A stretch of 64,000 nt of DNA from Hominenteromicrobium sp964531265 (GCA_964531265.1 CAZHDW010000009.1:1-64000); one strand, 5' to 3'. Positions 25,385-35,438 are shown, numbered from the stretch's first letter. Numbers and translations: made by a program. The notes: a model not told the origin generated them from the sequence alone.

Positions 25385-26712
25385 TGGCTAAAAAAGAGAC
25401 ACAGAAAAGGTCAAAATTCAGCTGGGTATTCAATTTTCATCCGACCGAGAATAACACCATAGTGCTGATATTCTCATTCATGTGTGCCATTGTCGCATGG
25501 TTCCTTATGATGGACAGCCAAATGGACGGCAGGGATACAGTGGTCAGCAATGTTCCGATAAGGATAGAGCTTTCCGAGGCCGCACAGGAGGCCGGTGTCA
25601 GGATTTTCGAGCAGAGCTACATGTCCACGGATGTTACAGTGACAGGTAATGCCATGGTGACGAGTAAGCTGACAACCGATGATGTCGGCGTTGTGGCATC
25701 GATAGATCCGTCACTCTCCATGCTGACGGGTAACTCCATGCAGGAGGCAACAGTCACACTTCGTGCATACAAAAAAGGGAATGCCCTTGCAGATTACGAG
25801 GTGGAGAGTGTCTCCCCGTCCGAGGTGACAGTTCTGTACGATAAGTACAAAGAGATGTCGCTGACAATCGACAATAAGGTGAATTACACTGCGGCGGACG
25901 GCTATTATGCATCAACTTCACCGCATCTTTCAACGGATATCGTGACGATTTCCGGCCCCGAAAGCAAGGTCAACAGAGTGGCAAGTGCAGCTTTGATATA
26001 TGATTTCACCGATGAGCTTACACAGTCGAAATCGATATCCTGCAAAATATCCCTGTTCGATGTGAATGGAGAGATAATCGATCCGACCACAAACTATATC
26101 TCGCTCAGCGATGATACGGTTGACGTTTCGATCAACGTAACCGGCAGACAGACCGTAACGCTTCAGCCGGAGATCAGAAATATGCCGAGCGGCTTCTCAA
26201 GCCAGCGCATAACTATTGATCCCCAGGTCATAGAGATAGCGGGTGACAACGAGATCATCTCGAAGTATGAAACCCTGACGCTTGCAACGCCGATTAACTT
26301 CCAGGATGTTACACCGGACAACTGCGTGTTTGAGGTGGCGATTCCGGTGCCGAGCGGTGCGACGAATATCAGTGGCGTGGAGACTGCCAAGGTCACCTTC
26401 AACATGAACGGCTATACTACGGCCGACCTCAAGACGGAGAATATCAATATTATCAATGTTCCTGAGGGTAAGACCGCGGAGCTTAAGAGCAAGAGCATTC
26501 AGGTTACCGTTGTCGGTACATCGGCACAGATAGCGGCACTGACCGGCGAATCGCTGCTGTGTACAGTGGATCTTTCCGGTGTCACTGAGTTCAAGAGCAT
26601 GATGGAGCTTCCTGTGACGGTAACTGTAAGCAATGCCGATTCGATGTGGGTGAGCGGAGCATATACCGCGTATGTATCGATAGGTGATGCTGCGCCGTCC
26701 TCGGGCGGATAA
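25381..26712 (+). CDS. cdaR: CdaA regulatory protein CdaR (YbbR-domain)
   Basis: A 443-residue extracytoplasmic regulator of CdaA. A short basic N-terminus leads to one membrane helix (about residues 26-45), then repeated YbbR beta-domains of about 80-90 residues each. GTG 25381 or ATG 25384 starts it, both overlapping the cdaA stop. Position directly after cdaA supports the role. A convergent pair of terminators follows. Confidence 0.9.
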   Translation: MMAKKETQKRSKFSWVFNFHPTENNTIVLIFSFMCAIVAWFLMMDSQMDGRDTVVSNVPIRIELSEAAQEAGVRIFEQSYMSTDVTVTGNAMVTSKLTTDDVGVVASIDPSLSMLTGNSMQEATVTLRAYKKGNALADYEVESVSPSEVTVLYDKYKEMSLTIDNKVNYTAADGYYASTSPHLSTDIVTISGPESKVNRVASAALIYDFTDELTQSKSISCKISLFDVNGEIIDPTTNYISLSDDTVDVSINVTGRQTVTLQPEIRNMPSGFSSQRITIDPQVIEIAGDNEIISKYETLTLATPINFQDVTPDNCVFEVAIPVPSGATNISGVETAKVTFNMNGYTTADLKTENINIINVPEGKTAELKSKSIQVTVVGTSAQIAALTGESLLCTVDLSGVTEFKSMMELPVTVTVSNADSMWVSGAYTAYVSIGDAAPSSGG

Positions 26713-26729
26713 ATCAAAAATTAATACCA

Positions 26730-26766
26730 ACAGCCCACCGCTTCTTCACATGAGGCGGTGGGCTGT
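26730..26766 (+). terminator. Terminator of cdaA-cdaR
   Basis: A perfect 12-bp stem (ACAGCCCACCGC / GCGGTGGGCTGT) 18 bases after the cdaR stop; the tail is only moderately T-rich. Confidence 0.8.
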
Positions 26767-26774
26767 GCAATTTA

Positions 26775-26817
26775 AAAGCAGTCCGCGCTTATTTCAAATA
26801 AGCCTTCGGACTGCTTT
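26775..26817 (-). terminator. Terminator of the small membrane protein gene
   Basis: An 11-bp stem (AAAGCAGTCCG / CGGACTGCTTT) enclosing a second perfect 8-bp hairpin (GCTTATTT / AAATAAGC). The minus strand ends in TTTTAAATT. Confidence 0.8.
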
Positions 26818-26821
26818 GTGT

Positions 26822-27121
26822 TCAGTATAAAAGATTTGTGCCGGCTGCTGTGCTGAGCGAGACGGTGAATTCGGTCAGCCAATCCTTTATCGCTATCGGG
26901 ACTCCGCTGGCCTTCAAAATAATGATGACAATAATGATGGCGAGCAGTACTGCCACTATTTTCAAGGCGAACATGTAATTGCTGTGCAGGTGTTCCTCGT
27001 CACTATGCACGTGTTCAGCCTCATTTTCAAGCTGTTCATCGGCGTTCAAATTCTCTTCGGCTCGGTTCTGCTGCTCCTGTGTGTGTTCGGTCTCGTTTTT
27101 TTCTGAAATATTGTCCTTCAT
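26822..27121 (-). CDS. Small acidic single-pass membrane protein
   Basis: A 99-residue protein of unknown function. About 48 residues rich in Glu, Asn and Gln, including HVHSDEEHLHS, precede one strongly hydrophobic helix (about residues 52-76) and a short polar tail. With no cleavable signal, the acidic part is probably cytosolic. GAGGTG precedes ATG 27121, and an upstream ATG at 27139 lacks a good site. It is transcribed alone. The histidine-acid run might bind metal, which is speculative. Confidence 0.6.
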   Translation of the reverse strand: MKDNISEKNETEHTQEQQNRAEENLNADEQLENEAEHVHSDEEHLHSNYMFALKIVAVLLAIIIVIIILKASGVPIAIKDWLTEFTVSLSTAAGTNLLY

Positions 27122-27314
27122 GCCAGCACCTCTTTTCAATAGATTATTGCCTTTTAAAGTAATTCTACCATATCGGCAGCTTCATTTCCATAGCATTTTT
27201 CTTAATTTTCTCAGAATTTTACATATATCGACTTTATCGCAAAGCCTTCTTTCTCAACACGGTATGGATAAATGTGTTGAGAAATTTAATTGTGTCGGTA
27301 AGTGTCTGTTTAGG

Positions 27315-27343
27315 TTGAATAATCACGAAAGAAATGATACAAT
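27315..27343 (+). promoter_or_regulatory. Extended -10 promoter of recJ
   Basis: TTGAAT (27315-27320), a 17-bp spacer, TACAAT (27338-27343) preceded by TGA. I see nothing else in the 27122-27407 gap. Confidence 0.6.
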
Positions 27344-27407
27344 ATAATATCAATAGTCATAAAGAGTTAGTAGCATATAGAGAATGAATACAGAGGGATG
27401 AATTTCT

Positions 27408-29447
27408 ATGAATATCCGCAAATGGGAGGTAAAGCCTCTTAATAAAGAACGTGCCGCTGCCTTTGCGCAGACATATAATATTCCGTTTTTTCTTGCAATG
27501 CTTATGAATATCCGAGGTCTGGATGATGAAGCACATCTGGAGAGCATTTTGGGCGGCGGAGCGGAGCTTTCCGATCCTTTCCTGCTCAAGGATATGGACA
27601 GGGCAGCCGAGAGAATAAACCGCGCTATAGACGAAATGGAGAAAATAGCGGTTTACGGCGATTACGATGCAGACGGAATCACCTCCACCGCAATGGTCTA
27701 TTCCTATCTTGAGACACGTGGAGCGGATGTCATTTATTACATTCCACAGCGTGAGGGTGAGGGCTACGGAATGAATATCGGTGCCGTTGAATACCTCGCT
27801 TCCCAGGGGGTCACACTGATAATAACGGTTGATAACGGTATTTCATCCGTTCAGGAGGTCGCACGTGCTGCGGAGCTGAATATCGATGTTGTTATTACGG
27901 ATCATCACCGTCCGCAGGCCGTACTGCCGCAGGCGGTTGCCGTTGTGGATGCTTACAGAAGTGACGATGAAAGCCCGTATAAGGATTTTTCCGGTGCCGG
28001 AATAGCATTTAAGCTACTCATGGCGCTTGAAGCCGATACAGGAGCTATCGATGATCTTTTCGAGACATATTCTGACCTTGCAGCCATAGGCACCATCGGT
28101 GACGTTGTGCCGCTTACAGGAGAAAACAGAACACTTATAATACACGGCCTGAGTGTGCTTTCCAAAAGCGAAAGACCCGGAGTTAACGCGTTGCTGCAAA
28201 ATTCCGGATATCAGGAGAAGAAGCTGACGGCGACAAATGTAGCCTTTACACTTGTGCCGAGAATAAACGCGACCGGACGTATGGGCTCACCGGAAAGAGC
28301 TGTTCGCCTGCTGATAAGCGAATTTGAGGACGAGGCTAACGAGCTTGCGGAGGAGATATGCGCCGATAATGATGAAAGACGCAGGGTGGAGGCGCAGATA
28401 TCCGAGGCCGCCTTTGAGGATATAGAGGCGAGGGGACTTGCGGACGACAGGATTATAGTTGTCGACGGAGAAAACTGGCACCATGGCGTTATAGGCATTG
28501 TGGCGTCGAGGATCACTGACAGATTCGGAAAGCCCTGCATAGTTATATCGAGAACCGGAAACGAGGCCAAGGGAAGCGGCCGCAGCATAGAGGGCTTTTC
28601 ACTGTTCGAAGCGATATGTGCCTGTGAGGAGCAGCTTGTGAAATTCGGCGGACATCCAATGGCTGCCGGTATCACGCTGGCCACGGACAGAATAGATGAA
28701 TTCCGGCAGAGGATAAATCAATATGCAATGGAGAAATTTCCGCATATGCCCGTCCAGAAGATAGAGCTTGACTGCAAGCTGAATCCGGCGGCGCTATCAG
28801 TGGCGCTTTCAGACAGCCTTTCGCAGCTTGAACCTTTCGGAAACGGAAATTCTCAGCCAATATTCGGACTTTACAATATGGAGCTGAATGACATCGTACC
28901 CGTCGGAAACGGGGGACACCTCCGCCTGATGCTTGAGAAAAACGGCGCCGTGATAACCGCTATGCGCTTCAATACTAAGGCGGAGGATTTTCCCTACCAA
29001 AGCGGCGACAGGGTAGACCTTGCCGTACAGCTTGAAAGCAGACAGTTCAGAGGTCAGGCATCGCTCACCGTGATAGTACGGGATATGAAGCCCGCGGCCT
29101 TCGACACCGAGGTGAATCTTAACTCTCTTGCAAGCTATGAGAGCTGGCAGAGGGGAGAAAGGCTCACGGATGCGGATAAGGCGCTGCTCTATCCGGACAG
29201 AAATTGCCTTGCCGGTATTTATCGTGCACTGCGTGCCTTGAACGGCAAGGAGACTGATATCATCAGATTTGTATCGCAGCTTGGCGCACAGGTAAATATG
29301 GGCAGGCTTTATGTGGCTCTTTCCGTTTTTGAGGAGAGAGGGCTTGTTCACAGCACTGTCAGCGGAGATCGCCTCAGGGCGGAGCTTATAGAGACCACCG
29401 GAAAAACAGATATTACACGTTCCCCTGTCCTGACGGCACTTGTCTGA
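27408..29447 (+). CDS. recJ: Single-stranded-DNA-specific exonuclease RecJ
   Basis: A 679-residue 5'-3' single-strand exonuclease for recombination and mismatch repair. The DHH domain has GDYDADG (D85, D87, D89) and TDHH (D165-H167). The DHHA1 domain carries the GSGRSI substrate motif, and an OB-fold domain follows. About 100 residues beyond the OB fold look like a small helical domain, as in longer Firmicutes RecJ proteins. Rel follows 30 bases downstream, probably in the same transcript. Confidence 0.95.
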   Translation: MNIRKWEVKPLNKERAAAFAQTYNIPFFLAMLMNIRGLDDEAHLESILGGGAELSDPFLLKDMDRAAERINRAIDEMEKIAVYGDYDADGITSTAMVYSYLETRGADVIYYIPQREGEGYGMNIGAVEYLASQGVTLIITVDNGISSVQEVARAAELNIDVVITDHHRPQAVLPQAVAVVDAYRSDDESPYKDFSGAGIAFKLLMALEADTGAIDDLFETYSDLAAIGTIGDVVPLTGENRTLIIHGLSVLSKSERPGVNALLQNSGYQEKKLTATNVAFTLVPRINATGRMGSPERAVRLLISEFEDEANELAEEICADNDERRRVEAQISEAAFEDIEARGLADDRIIVVDGENWHHGVIGIVASRITDRFGKPCIVISRTGNEAKGSGRSIEGFSLFEAICACEEQLVKFGGHPMAAGITLATDRIDEFRQRINQYAMEKFPHMPVQKIELDCKLNPAALSVALSDSLSQLEPFGNGNSQPIFGLYNMELNDIVPVGNGGHLRLMLEKNGAVITAMRFNTKAEDFPYQSGDRVDLAVQLESRQFRGQASLTVIVRDMKPAAFDTEVNLNSLASYESWQRGERLTDADKALLYPDRNCLAGIYRALRALNGKETDIIRFVSQLGAQVNMGRLYVALSVFEERGLVHSTVSGDRLRAELIETTGKTDITRSPVLTALV

Positions 29448-29477
29448 CAGAGGATGACTATACGGGAGAGATTTAGT

Positions 29478-31664
29478 ATGGCTGAACCTACCAAAACCTA
29501 TGAAGATCTTGTCAGACTGATACAATCCAGTGACAAGGAATATGACCTTGACCTTATAGAAAAAGCATATCATTACGCTGAGGCGGCACACGGCAATCAG
29601 GTGCGTCGTTCGGGTGAACTTTACATAATTCACCCGGTGGCTGTTGCATATAAGCTGGTGGAGTTCGGCATGGATACCCAGTCCGTCGCAGCTGGCCTGC
29701 TGCATGATGTTCTGGAGGATACCGACCGCACGTATGAGGATGTCTCCAAATTGTTCGGTAAGGAGATAGCCAATCTGACCGACGGCGTAACCAAGCTGGG
29801 CAAGATACCGTTCTCTTCACGTGAGGAGCAGCAGGCGGAGAACCTGAGAAAAATGCTCATGGCGATGTCCGAGGACATACGTGTTATCATTATCAAATTT
29901 GCCGACCGTATGCATAATCTGGCGACACTCGAGTTTATGGAGCCGCAGAAGCAGAGGGATAAGGCACTTGAATGTCTTGAGGTCTATGCACCGATAGCGC
30001 ACAGACTCGGTATGAGAAATGTTAAGGAGTACATGGAGGATGTCTCCCTGCAATACCTTGACCCGGTGGCGTACCAGGAGATAAAGGATGACCTTGAGGC
30101 TGTAAGCACCAGCAGAAGACAGTTTGTGGACAACACCATGGAGCTGATAAGGGAGAGACTTGAACCGTCCATTCCGGGTGTGTATCTTACGGGAAGAGTC
30201 AAGAGCATAAACGGCATTTACAGAAAGATGTTTATGCAGGGCAAGAATTTTGAGGAGATATACGATGTCTTTGCGCTGCGTGTCATTGTTAACAGCATCG
30301 TGGATTGCTACAACGTGCTCGGTATCGTGCATGATATGTATACCCCGATCCCGAATAGATTCAAGGATTATATCTCAACGCCAAAGGCCAATATGTATCA
30401 GTCGCTTCATACAACGGTCATCGGCAAGGAGGGAATTCCCTTTGAGGTGCAGATACGTACATGGGAGATGCACCACACGGCTGAGTACGGTATCGCCGCA
30501 CACTGGAAATATAAGCTCGGAATGACGAGCGGAAACGAAAAGCAGGATTCCCTTGAGGATCGTTTGCAGTGGATACGCAACATGCTCGATAATCAGTCCG
30601 AAAGTGAGGATGTTACCGACCTTGTGCGTTCCATAAAGACCGACCTTTCATCCGATGAAGTGTTTGTGTTCACACCGCGCGGAGACGTTATCAACCTGCC
30701 GATGGGCTCGAATATAATCGACTTTGCCTATGCGATACATTCTGCAGTCGGCAACAGAATGATCGGCGCCAAGGTAGACCAGAAGATAGTTCCGCTTGAC
30801 TATAAGGTGAAGACCGGCGAGATAATCGAGATACTCACCACAAAGGAAGTCGGAAGGGGCCCGAACAGGGATTGGCTCACAATGGTGCGTACCAGCGAGG
30901 CGAGAAATAAGATACGCGCATGGTTCAAGAAGGAAAAGCGCGAAGAGAATATCATTGAGGGCAAGGCCGAGATAGACAGAGAATTCAAGCGCAACAACAT
31001 CATGATGAGCGATGAGCTCATGAAATATATCCTCGACAGCGTAGGACGCCGACATAGCTGCTCCACTCCGGAGGATTTCTATGCCGCTGTCGGCTACGGC
31101 GGAATACAGCTTTGGAAGCTTATACCGAGAGTTAAAGAGGAATATCAGAAGAATCTTAAGCCGGCTGAGCCGATAGCACATCCCGTGCAACCCATACAGA
31201 ACCGCAAGGCAGTGGGCGGAGTGCTTGTTGACGGCATGGATAACTGTCTCATCAAATTCTCACGCTGCTGCAATCCTCTGCCGGGTGATGAGATAATCGG
31301 CTTTATCACGCGCGGCTTCGGTGTTTCCATACACAAATGCGATTGCTCGAATGTTCCGAGGGATCTTTCACAGGCGCCCGAGCCCGAGCGTTGGGTGCAT
31401 GCGCACTGGGCCGGAGAGGTCAAGGAGGAGTTCAAGTCCACGCTCCACATTGTTGCGGCAAACAGAGAGGGACTTCTGGCGGACGTTACAATGCAGCTTA
31501 TGAACATGCGCATTTCGATACACGCACTCAACGCACATGAAATAAAGAAGAGCGAAAACGCGGTGATATCCGCAACTATAACCATTAACGGCCTGACACA
31601 TTTGCAGCAGGTTATCGACAGACTGACGAAGATAAAGGGAGTAGTTTCAATAGACCGCAGTTAA
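29478..31664 (+). CDS. relA: Bifunctional (p)ppGpp synthetase/hydrolase
   Basis: A 728-residue Rel-type stringent response enzyme. In order: an HD hydrolase domain (HPVAVAYKLVEF, then LLHDVLEDT near residue 77), a synthetase domain (about 200-340, with SIDGIYRKM-like and YQSLHTTV blocks), TGS (about 395-455), a zinc-finger/helical part (RCCNPLPGDEI) and a C-terminal ACT domain. Both catalytic halves look intact, so it likely makes and degrades (p)ppGpp. GGGAGAG precedes ATG 29478. It sits between recJ and an MBL hydrolase. Confidence 0.96.
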   Translation: MAEPTKTYEDLVRLIQSSDKEYDLDLIEKAYHYAEAAHGNQVRRSGELYIIHPVAVAYKLVEFGMDTQSVAAGLLHDVLEDTDRTYEDVSKLFGKEIANLTDGVTKLGKIPFSSREEQQAENLRKMLMAMSEDIRVIIIKFADRMHNLATLEFMEPQKQRDKALECLEVYAPIAHRLGMRNVKEYMEDVSLQYLDPVAYQEIKDDLEAVSTSRRQFVDNTMELIRERLEPSIPGVYLTGRVKSINGIYRKMFMQGKNFEEIYDVFALRVIVNSIVDCYNVLGIVHDMYTPIPNRFKDYISTPKANMYQSLHTTVIGKEGIPFEVQIRTWEMHHTAEYGIAAHWKYKLGMTSGNEKQDSLEDRLQWIRNMLDNQSESEDVTDLVRSIKTDLSSDEVFVFTPRGDVINLPMGSNIIDFAYAIHSAVGNRMIGAKVDQKIVPLDYKVKTGEIIEILTTKEVGRGPNRDWLTMVRTSEARNKIRAWFKKEKREENIIEGKAEIDREFKRNNIMMSDELMKYILDSVGRRHSCSTPEDFYAAVGYGGIQLWKLIPRVKEEYQKNLKPAEPIAHPVQPIQNRKAVGGVLVDGMDNCLIKFSRCCNPLPGDEIIGFITRGFGVSIHKCDCSNVPRDLSQAPEPERWVHAHWAGEVKEEFKSTLHIVAANREGLLADVTMQLMNMRISIHALNAHEIKKSENAVISATITINGLTHLQQVIDRLTKIKGVVSIDRS

Positions 31665-31675
31665 GGAGGCCATTT

Positions 31676-32299
31676 ATGCCGTATAAGCAGATATGCTCCG
31701 GGCCGCTTTCAGAGAATTGCTATATTCTGTATGACGAGAATTCCCTTGAAGCGGCGATAATAGACCCGGGCTTTGTGAATGATGAGCTGCTGAATGCAGT
31801 GAGCACGCTTAAGGTGAAATACATCCTGCTGACGCACGGACATTTTGATCATATATGGGGTGCTGAGGAGCTGAAAAGCAGATTTTTAGCGCCAATCTGC
31901 ATATATGAGGATGACGCAGAGCTCGCGGCGAGCGCCGAATTGAATGCATCCCGAATGATGCTCGGCAAAGCGATAACCTGTGAAGCGGATATTAAGCTCT
32001 CCGATGGTGAGACCTTAATGATCGGCGGCATAGAGGTCAGAGTGATTCATACTCCGGGGCATACATCCGGCGGATGCTGTTATTGCACCGATGAGGCTGT
32101 CTTCACGGGGGATACGCTCATGAGCTTCTCAGTTGGCAGATGTGATCTTCCGACGGGAGACGAAGAACAGCTTTTGCAGTCGCTGAAAAGGCTTAAGGCG
32201 CTTAACGGCGACCCTGTTATCTGCGGTGGACACGGCAGCGTGACTGTGCTGTCCGCAGAGAAGCAATATAATCCGTATCTCCGAGCAGGAACAGTGTAA
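31676..32299 (+). CDS. MBL-fold metallohydrolase (glyoxalase II-like)
   Basis: A 207-residue enzyme with the zinc-binding THGHFDH motif, the HTPGHTSGG block with a further His, FTGDTL with the bridging Asp, and the C-terminal GGHGS histidine. Proteins of this size are often hydroxyacylglutathione-hydrolase-like thioesterases of unknown substrate. AAGGAGG precedes the ATG by six bases. It lies 11 bases after rel and 24 before hemZ, so it belongs to the same transcription unit. Confidence 0.88.
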   Translation: MPYKQICSGPLSENCYILYDENSLEAAIIDPGFVNDELLNAVSTLKVKYILLTHGHFDHIWGAEELKSRFLAPICIYEDDAELAASAELNASRMMLGKAITCEADIKLSDGETLMIGGIEVRVIHTPGHTSGGCCYCTDEAVFTGDTLMSFSVGRCDLPTGDEEQLLQSLKRLKALNGDPVICGGHGSVTVLSAEKQYNPYLRAGTV

Positions 32300-32323
32300 A
32301 AATATTTATTTAAGGAATTTGAC

Positions 32324-33793
32324 ATGTATCTTTTTATAATCGATCATCCATACCATTACGAGGCCGAGAACCTTTGCAGAGTTTTCTTCCCGTTTGACAA
32401 GATAACCGAATTGCACAGCGAGGCGGAGGCTGGAGAGAAGCAGAGCCGAAGCGTGTATACAGCGCTTGAGAGCGGAGAAAAGCCCTATCATGTGCGAATC
32501 GAGGATGAATTCGGAATCACGGAGCTTTTCGGAGAAGCGGATAACGAGAACGAATACGGCCTGATGGCGCTGCTGTTTCGTGCACTGTGTCAGCATACCG
32601 GAAATCAGCCGCGTTGGGGAATGCTTACGGGCATTCACCCGATAAAGCTTTTGAGACAGCTCAGCGAGAAATACGGTGAAGTTGAGGCGAACCGCATATT
32701 CAGGGAGAAGTATTTTGTTTCGGACGAAAAGGCTGTCATCGCGGACAGAACTCTTCGCACACAGTCCCCTGTGACCATGGATGTGCACGAGAACGACTAT
32801 TCTCTCTATATTTCCGTGCCGTTTTGCCCCACAAGATGCGCCTATTGCTCATTTGTATCGCAGAGCGTTGAAAAGGCCAAGAAGCAGATACCGCAGTATC
32901 ATGCGCTTCTCATGGAGGAGATAAAGGAGACAGCGAAAATCGCAGACAGTCTCGGTCTTGTACTCAGATCAGTCTATGTCGGTGGCGGAACACCTACGAC
33001 CTTCAATGCCGAGCAGCTTTCGGAAATGATAGCGACGGTTCGCGCGGCCTTCGATATGTCGCGGTGCAGCGAATTTACCGTTGAGGCCGGCAGACCCGAT
33101 ACAATCGACAGAAGTAAGCTTGAGGCGCTGCTTTCCGGCGGAGTTACACGCATAAGCATCAATCCGCAGACCCTGCAGGACAATGTTTTGCAGAATATCG
33201 GCCGCAGACACACGGCACAGCAGACGGTTGATGCCTTCAAGCTGGCACGTGATGTGGGCTTTACAAATATAAATATGGATCTCATCGTTGGCTTGCCCGG
33301 TGATACCTTCGAGAGCTTCTGTGATACTATCGAGAAGGTGCTTGAGCTTGATCCGGAAAACGTCACCGTGCACTCACTGGCTCTTAAGCGCTCGTCCTTC
33401 ATAACGCAGAGTGGCGAGATAAACAAGGCTCACGCAGATGCAGCCCTTGCGGACAGAATGATGGCGTATGCTGAGCAGAGATTGACCGAGCACGGCTATG
33501 ACCCGTACTATCTCTATCGCCAGAGCAGAATGGCTGGTAATCTTGAGAACACGGGCTGGGCAAAGCCGGGATATGTCTGCGCGTATAATATTTTCACAAT
33601 GGACGAGACGGAAACCGTTCTCGCCTGCGGTGCCGGAGGAGTATCTAAGCTTAAAGATCCGTATTCGGAGGAGCTTTCACGCATTTTTAACTTCAAATAT
33701 TCATATGAGTATATCAGCCGTTACAACGAGATAATCGAGAGAAAGGGCGGTATAAGAGAAAAGTATGAGCAATTTCGCGAGCGGATACATTAA
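32324..33793 (+). CDS. hemZ: Coproporphyrinogen dehydrogenase-like radical SAM protein HemZ
   Basis: A 489-residue HemN-family radical SAM enzyme. A 160-residue N-terminal extension typical of HemZ precedes the CPTRCAYCSF cluster motif (CxxxCxxC). The GGGTPTT motif for SAM binding and a HemN C-terminal domain follow. HemZ proteins are associated with oxygen-independent coproporphyrinogen oxidation, but many relatives lack a proven activity, and no other haem gene is in the window. It overlaps the kinase gene by 29 bases. Confidence 0.9.
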   Translation: MYLFIIDHPYHYEAENLCRVFFPFDKITELHSEAEAGEKQSRSVYTALESGEKPYHVRIEDEFGITELFGEADNENEYGLMALLFRALCQHTGNQPRWGMLTGIHPIKLLRQLSEKYGEVEANRIFREKYFVSDEKAVIADRTLRTQSPVTMDVHENDYSLYISVPFCPTRCAYCSFVSQSVEKAKKQIPQYHALLMEEIKETAKIADSLGLVLRSVYVGGGTPTTFNAEQLSEMIATVRAAFDMSRCSEFTVEAGRPDTIDRSKLEALLSGGVTRISINPQTLQDNVLQNIGRRHTAQQTVDAFKLARDVGFTNINMDLIVGLPGDTFESFCDTIEKVLELDPENVTVHSLALKRSSFITQSGEINKAHADAALADRMMAYAEQRLTEHGYDPYYLYRQSRMAGNLENTGWAKPGYVCAYNIFTMDETETVLACGAGGVSKLKDPYSEELSRIFNFKYSYEYISRYNEIIERKGGIREKYEQFRERIH

Positions 33794-34721
33794 GTATATC
33801 AATCACCTTGAGCAGATAAACGACGCGGCGCTCACACGTCCGCAGGTAATGATAGCTGAGGTGGAAGATTCTTACAGGGAGCATATCAAAAATATCGCGC
33901 GTAACATAGTCACTCACTATAGTACGGCTAAAATATGTATGCTTGCAGGGCCGTCTTCAAGCGGAAAAACCACTACCGCACATTTTTTGCAGCAGTATCT
34001 GGAGGAACTCGGGCTAAGGGCGGCGATTGTTTCCATGGATGATTTCTACCTCGGTGCCGAAAAGACCCCAATGCTTCCGGATGGCACGATAGATTACGAG
34101 ACCGTCAATGCGCTCGACATCGAGCTTGTCAAGGAATGCCTCAGCTCCGTTATAACCAACGGCTCCTGCTGGCTGCCTGAATACGACTTTGCACAGAGTC
34201 GCCGCAGGCTGCATGTAAGGGAGCTTGATCTGCGCGACAACGGATTCGTGATAATGGAGGGTATTCACGCGCTGAACCCGGTGTTCACAAGGAATCTGCC
34301 CGAGGGCAGTGCCATAAAGCTTTATGTAAGCGTTAAGCAGCAGATAAAGGACATCAACGGAGAGGTGATCTCCCCGATGGATATACGCCTTGTGCGCCGA
34401 ATTTGCCGCGATGTTCAGTTCAGAGGTACCTCTGCCGAGCGCACCCTGTCCATGTGGAGCAATGTTGTTGCGGGCGAGGATAAATACATCCGACCGTACC
34501 GACTTTCGGCCGACTACACCGTGAATTCCATACACATCTATGAGCCCGGTGTGCTGAGAAATGATGTAATTCCGCTTTTGCGCGCAATACCTGAGGACAG
34601 TCCCTACTACAGAAAGGCGAGGGAGCTGGATTCGAGATTGATGCGCTTTGAGCCGATATCTCCGGAGCTTGTTCCGGAAAATTCGATGCTGAGAGAATTT
34701 CTCGGCCCGAAGAAGAAATAA
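33765..34721 (+). CDS. Nucleoside (uridine) kinase-like P-loop protein
   Basis: A 318-residue P-loop kinase. The Walker A motif is AGPSSSGKTTTAHF near residue 62, followed by SMDDFYLG and an FVIMEGIHALNP block as in uridine kinases. It differs from classical Udk (about 210 residues) by an N-terminal segment of about 50 residues and a longer C-terminus. It probably phosphorylates a nucleoside; the substrate is not clear. ATG 33765 lies inside hemZ; ATG 33849 region starts later and would cut the N-terminal helix. Confidence 0.82.
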   Translation: MSNFASGYIKYINHLEQINDAALTRPQVMIAEVEDSYREHIKNIARNIVTHYSTAKICMLAGPSSSGKTTTAHFLQQYLEELGLRAAIVSMDDFYLGAEKTPMLPDGTIDYETVNALDIELVKECLSSVITNGSCWLPEYDFAQSRRRLHVRELDLRDNGFVIMEGIHALNPVFTRNLPEGSAIKLYVSVKQQIKDINGEVISPMDIRLVRRICRDVQFRGTSAERTLSMWSNVVAGEDKYIRPYRLSADYTVNSIHIYEPGVLRNDVIPLLRAIPEDSPYYRKARELDSRLMRFEPISPELVPENSMLREFLGPKKK

Positions 34722-34776
34722 TGAACAAAAAACTCGAAAATTCAGGATTTCTTTACGGTTTCTTAATGATTACTAT

Positions 34777-34805
34777 TTGCATTTTGGCTTTTGTGCATGT
34801 ATAAT
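34777..34805 (+). promoter_or_regulatory. Strong promoter of the zinc-ribbon protein gene
   Basis: TTGCAT (34777-34782), a 17-bp spacer, consensus TATAAT (34800-34805) with an upstream TG. Confidence 0.7.
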
Positions 34806-34854
34806 TGAGACAGGATCGGGAAACGATCCAACATGAATAAAAGGAGAGTTATTT

Positions 34855-35328
34855 ATGGGTATTTTTGATGATGTAGTAACCAATGTAAGATCAACAGCTC
34901 AGACTGTTGGCAAGGTAGCAGGTCAGTTTGTGGATATGTCCAAGCTGAGATTGAATCTGGCAGAGCTGAACAGCGAGATTAACAAGCGCTATCAGGAGCT
35001 CGGTCAGTTCATCTATGAGGCTAAGAAGGCAGGCTGCTGTGAGGATACAGAGCTCAGCGATAAGATCGCCGCACTTGATGAGCTGTATGCACAGTTCTCC
35101 GCAGTTTCCGCTCAGCTTGCAGCTTTGCAGAATAAAGTCACCTGCCCGGCATGCGGTAAGCAGGTCGATGTCGATTCCATGTTCTGCAGCCACTGCGGTA
35201 TGAAGCTCAACGAGGCAAATGTCGCAATCAACGCTCAGGAGACAGTTGAGGTCGAGGCTGAGGAGGTTACTGTTGAGGCTGAGCCCGAAACAGCAGAGAC
35301 CACCGAGGAAGCAGCTTCCGAGGAATAA
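34855..35328 (+). CDS. Coiled-coil zinc-ribbon protein
   Basis: A 157-residue cytosolic protein. The first 95 residues are helical and likely a coiled coil. A zinc ribbon follows (CPACGKQ and FCSHCG, four cysteines), then a low-complexity acidic tail of Glu, Val, Ala and Thr. Such zinc-ribbon proteins are common in Clostridia but have no defined function. An AAAGGAGAG site and a strong promoter, with biased codons, suggest abundant expression. It has its own terminator. Confidence 0.75.
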   Translation: MGIFDDVVTNVRSTAQTVGKVAGQFVDMSKLRLNLAELNSEINKRYQELGQFIYEAKKAGCCEDTELSDKIAALDELYAQFSAVSAQLAALQNKVTCPACGKQVDVDSMFCSHCGMKLNEANVAINAQETVEVEAEEVTVEAEPETAETTEEAASEE

Positions 35329-35365
35329 TCAAAAAAGCAGGATGATCCTGTAAGGACGTAAAACA

Positions 35366-35400
35366 AAAAGGAAAGGGGCGATCCTCTTTCCTTTTCTTTC
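35366..35400 (+). terminator. Terminator after the zinc-ribbon gene
   Basis: A 10-bp stem (AAAAGGAAAG / CTTTCCTTTT) with a 10-base loop, then CTTTC. Confidence 0.65.
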
Positions 35401-35438
35401 GCAGAAAGCTATCTGTAAGAAAGGGCGGTATCTGTTCT

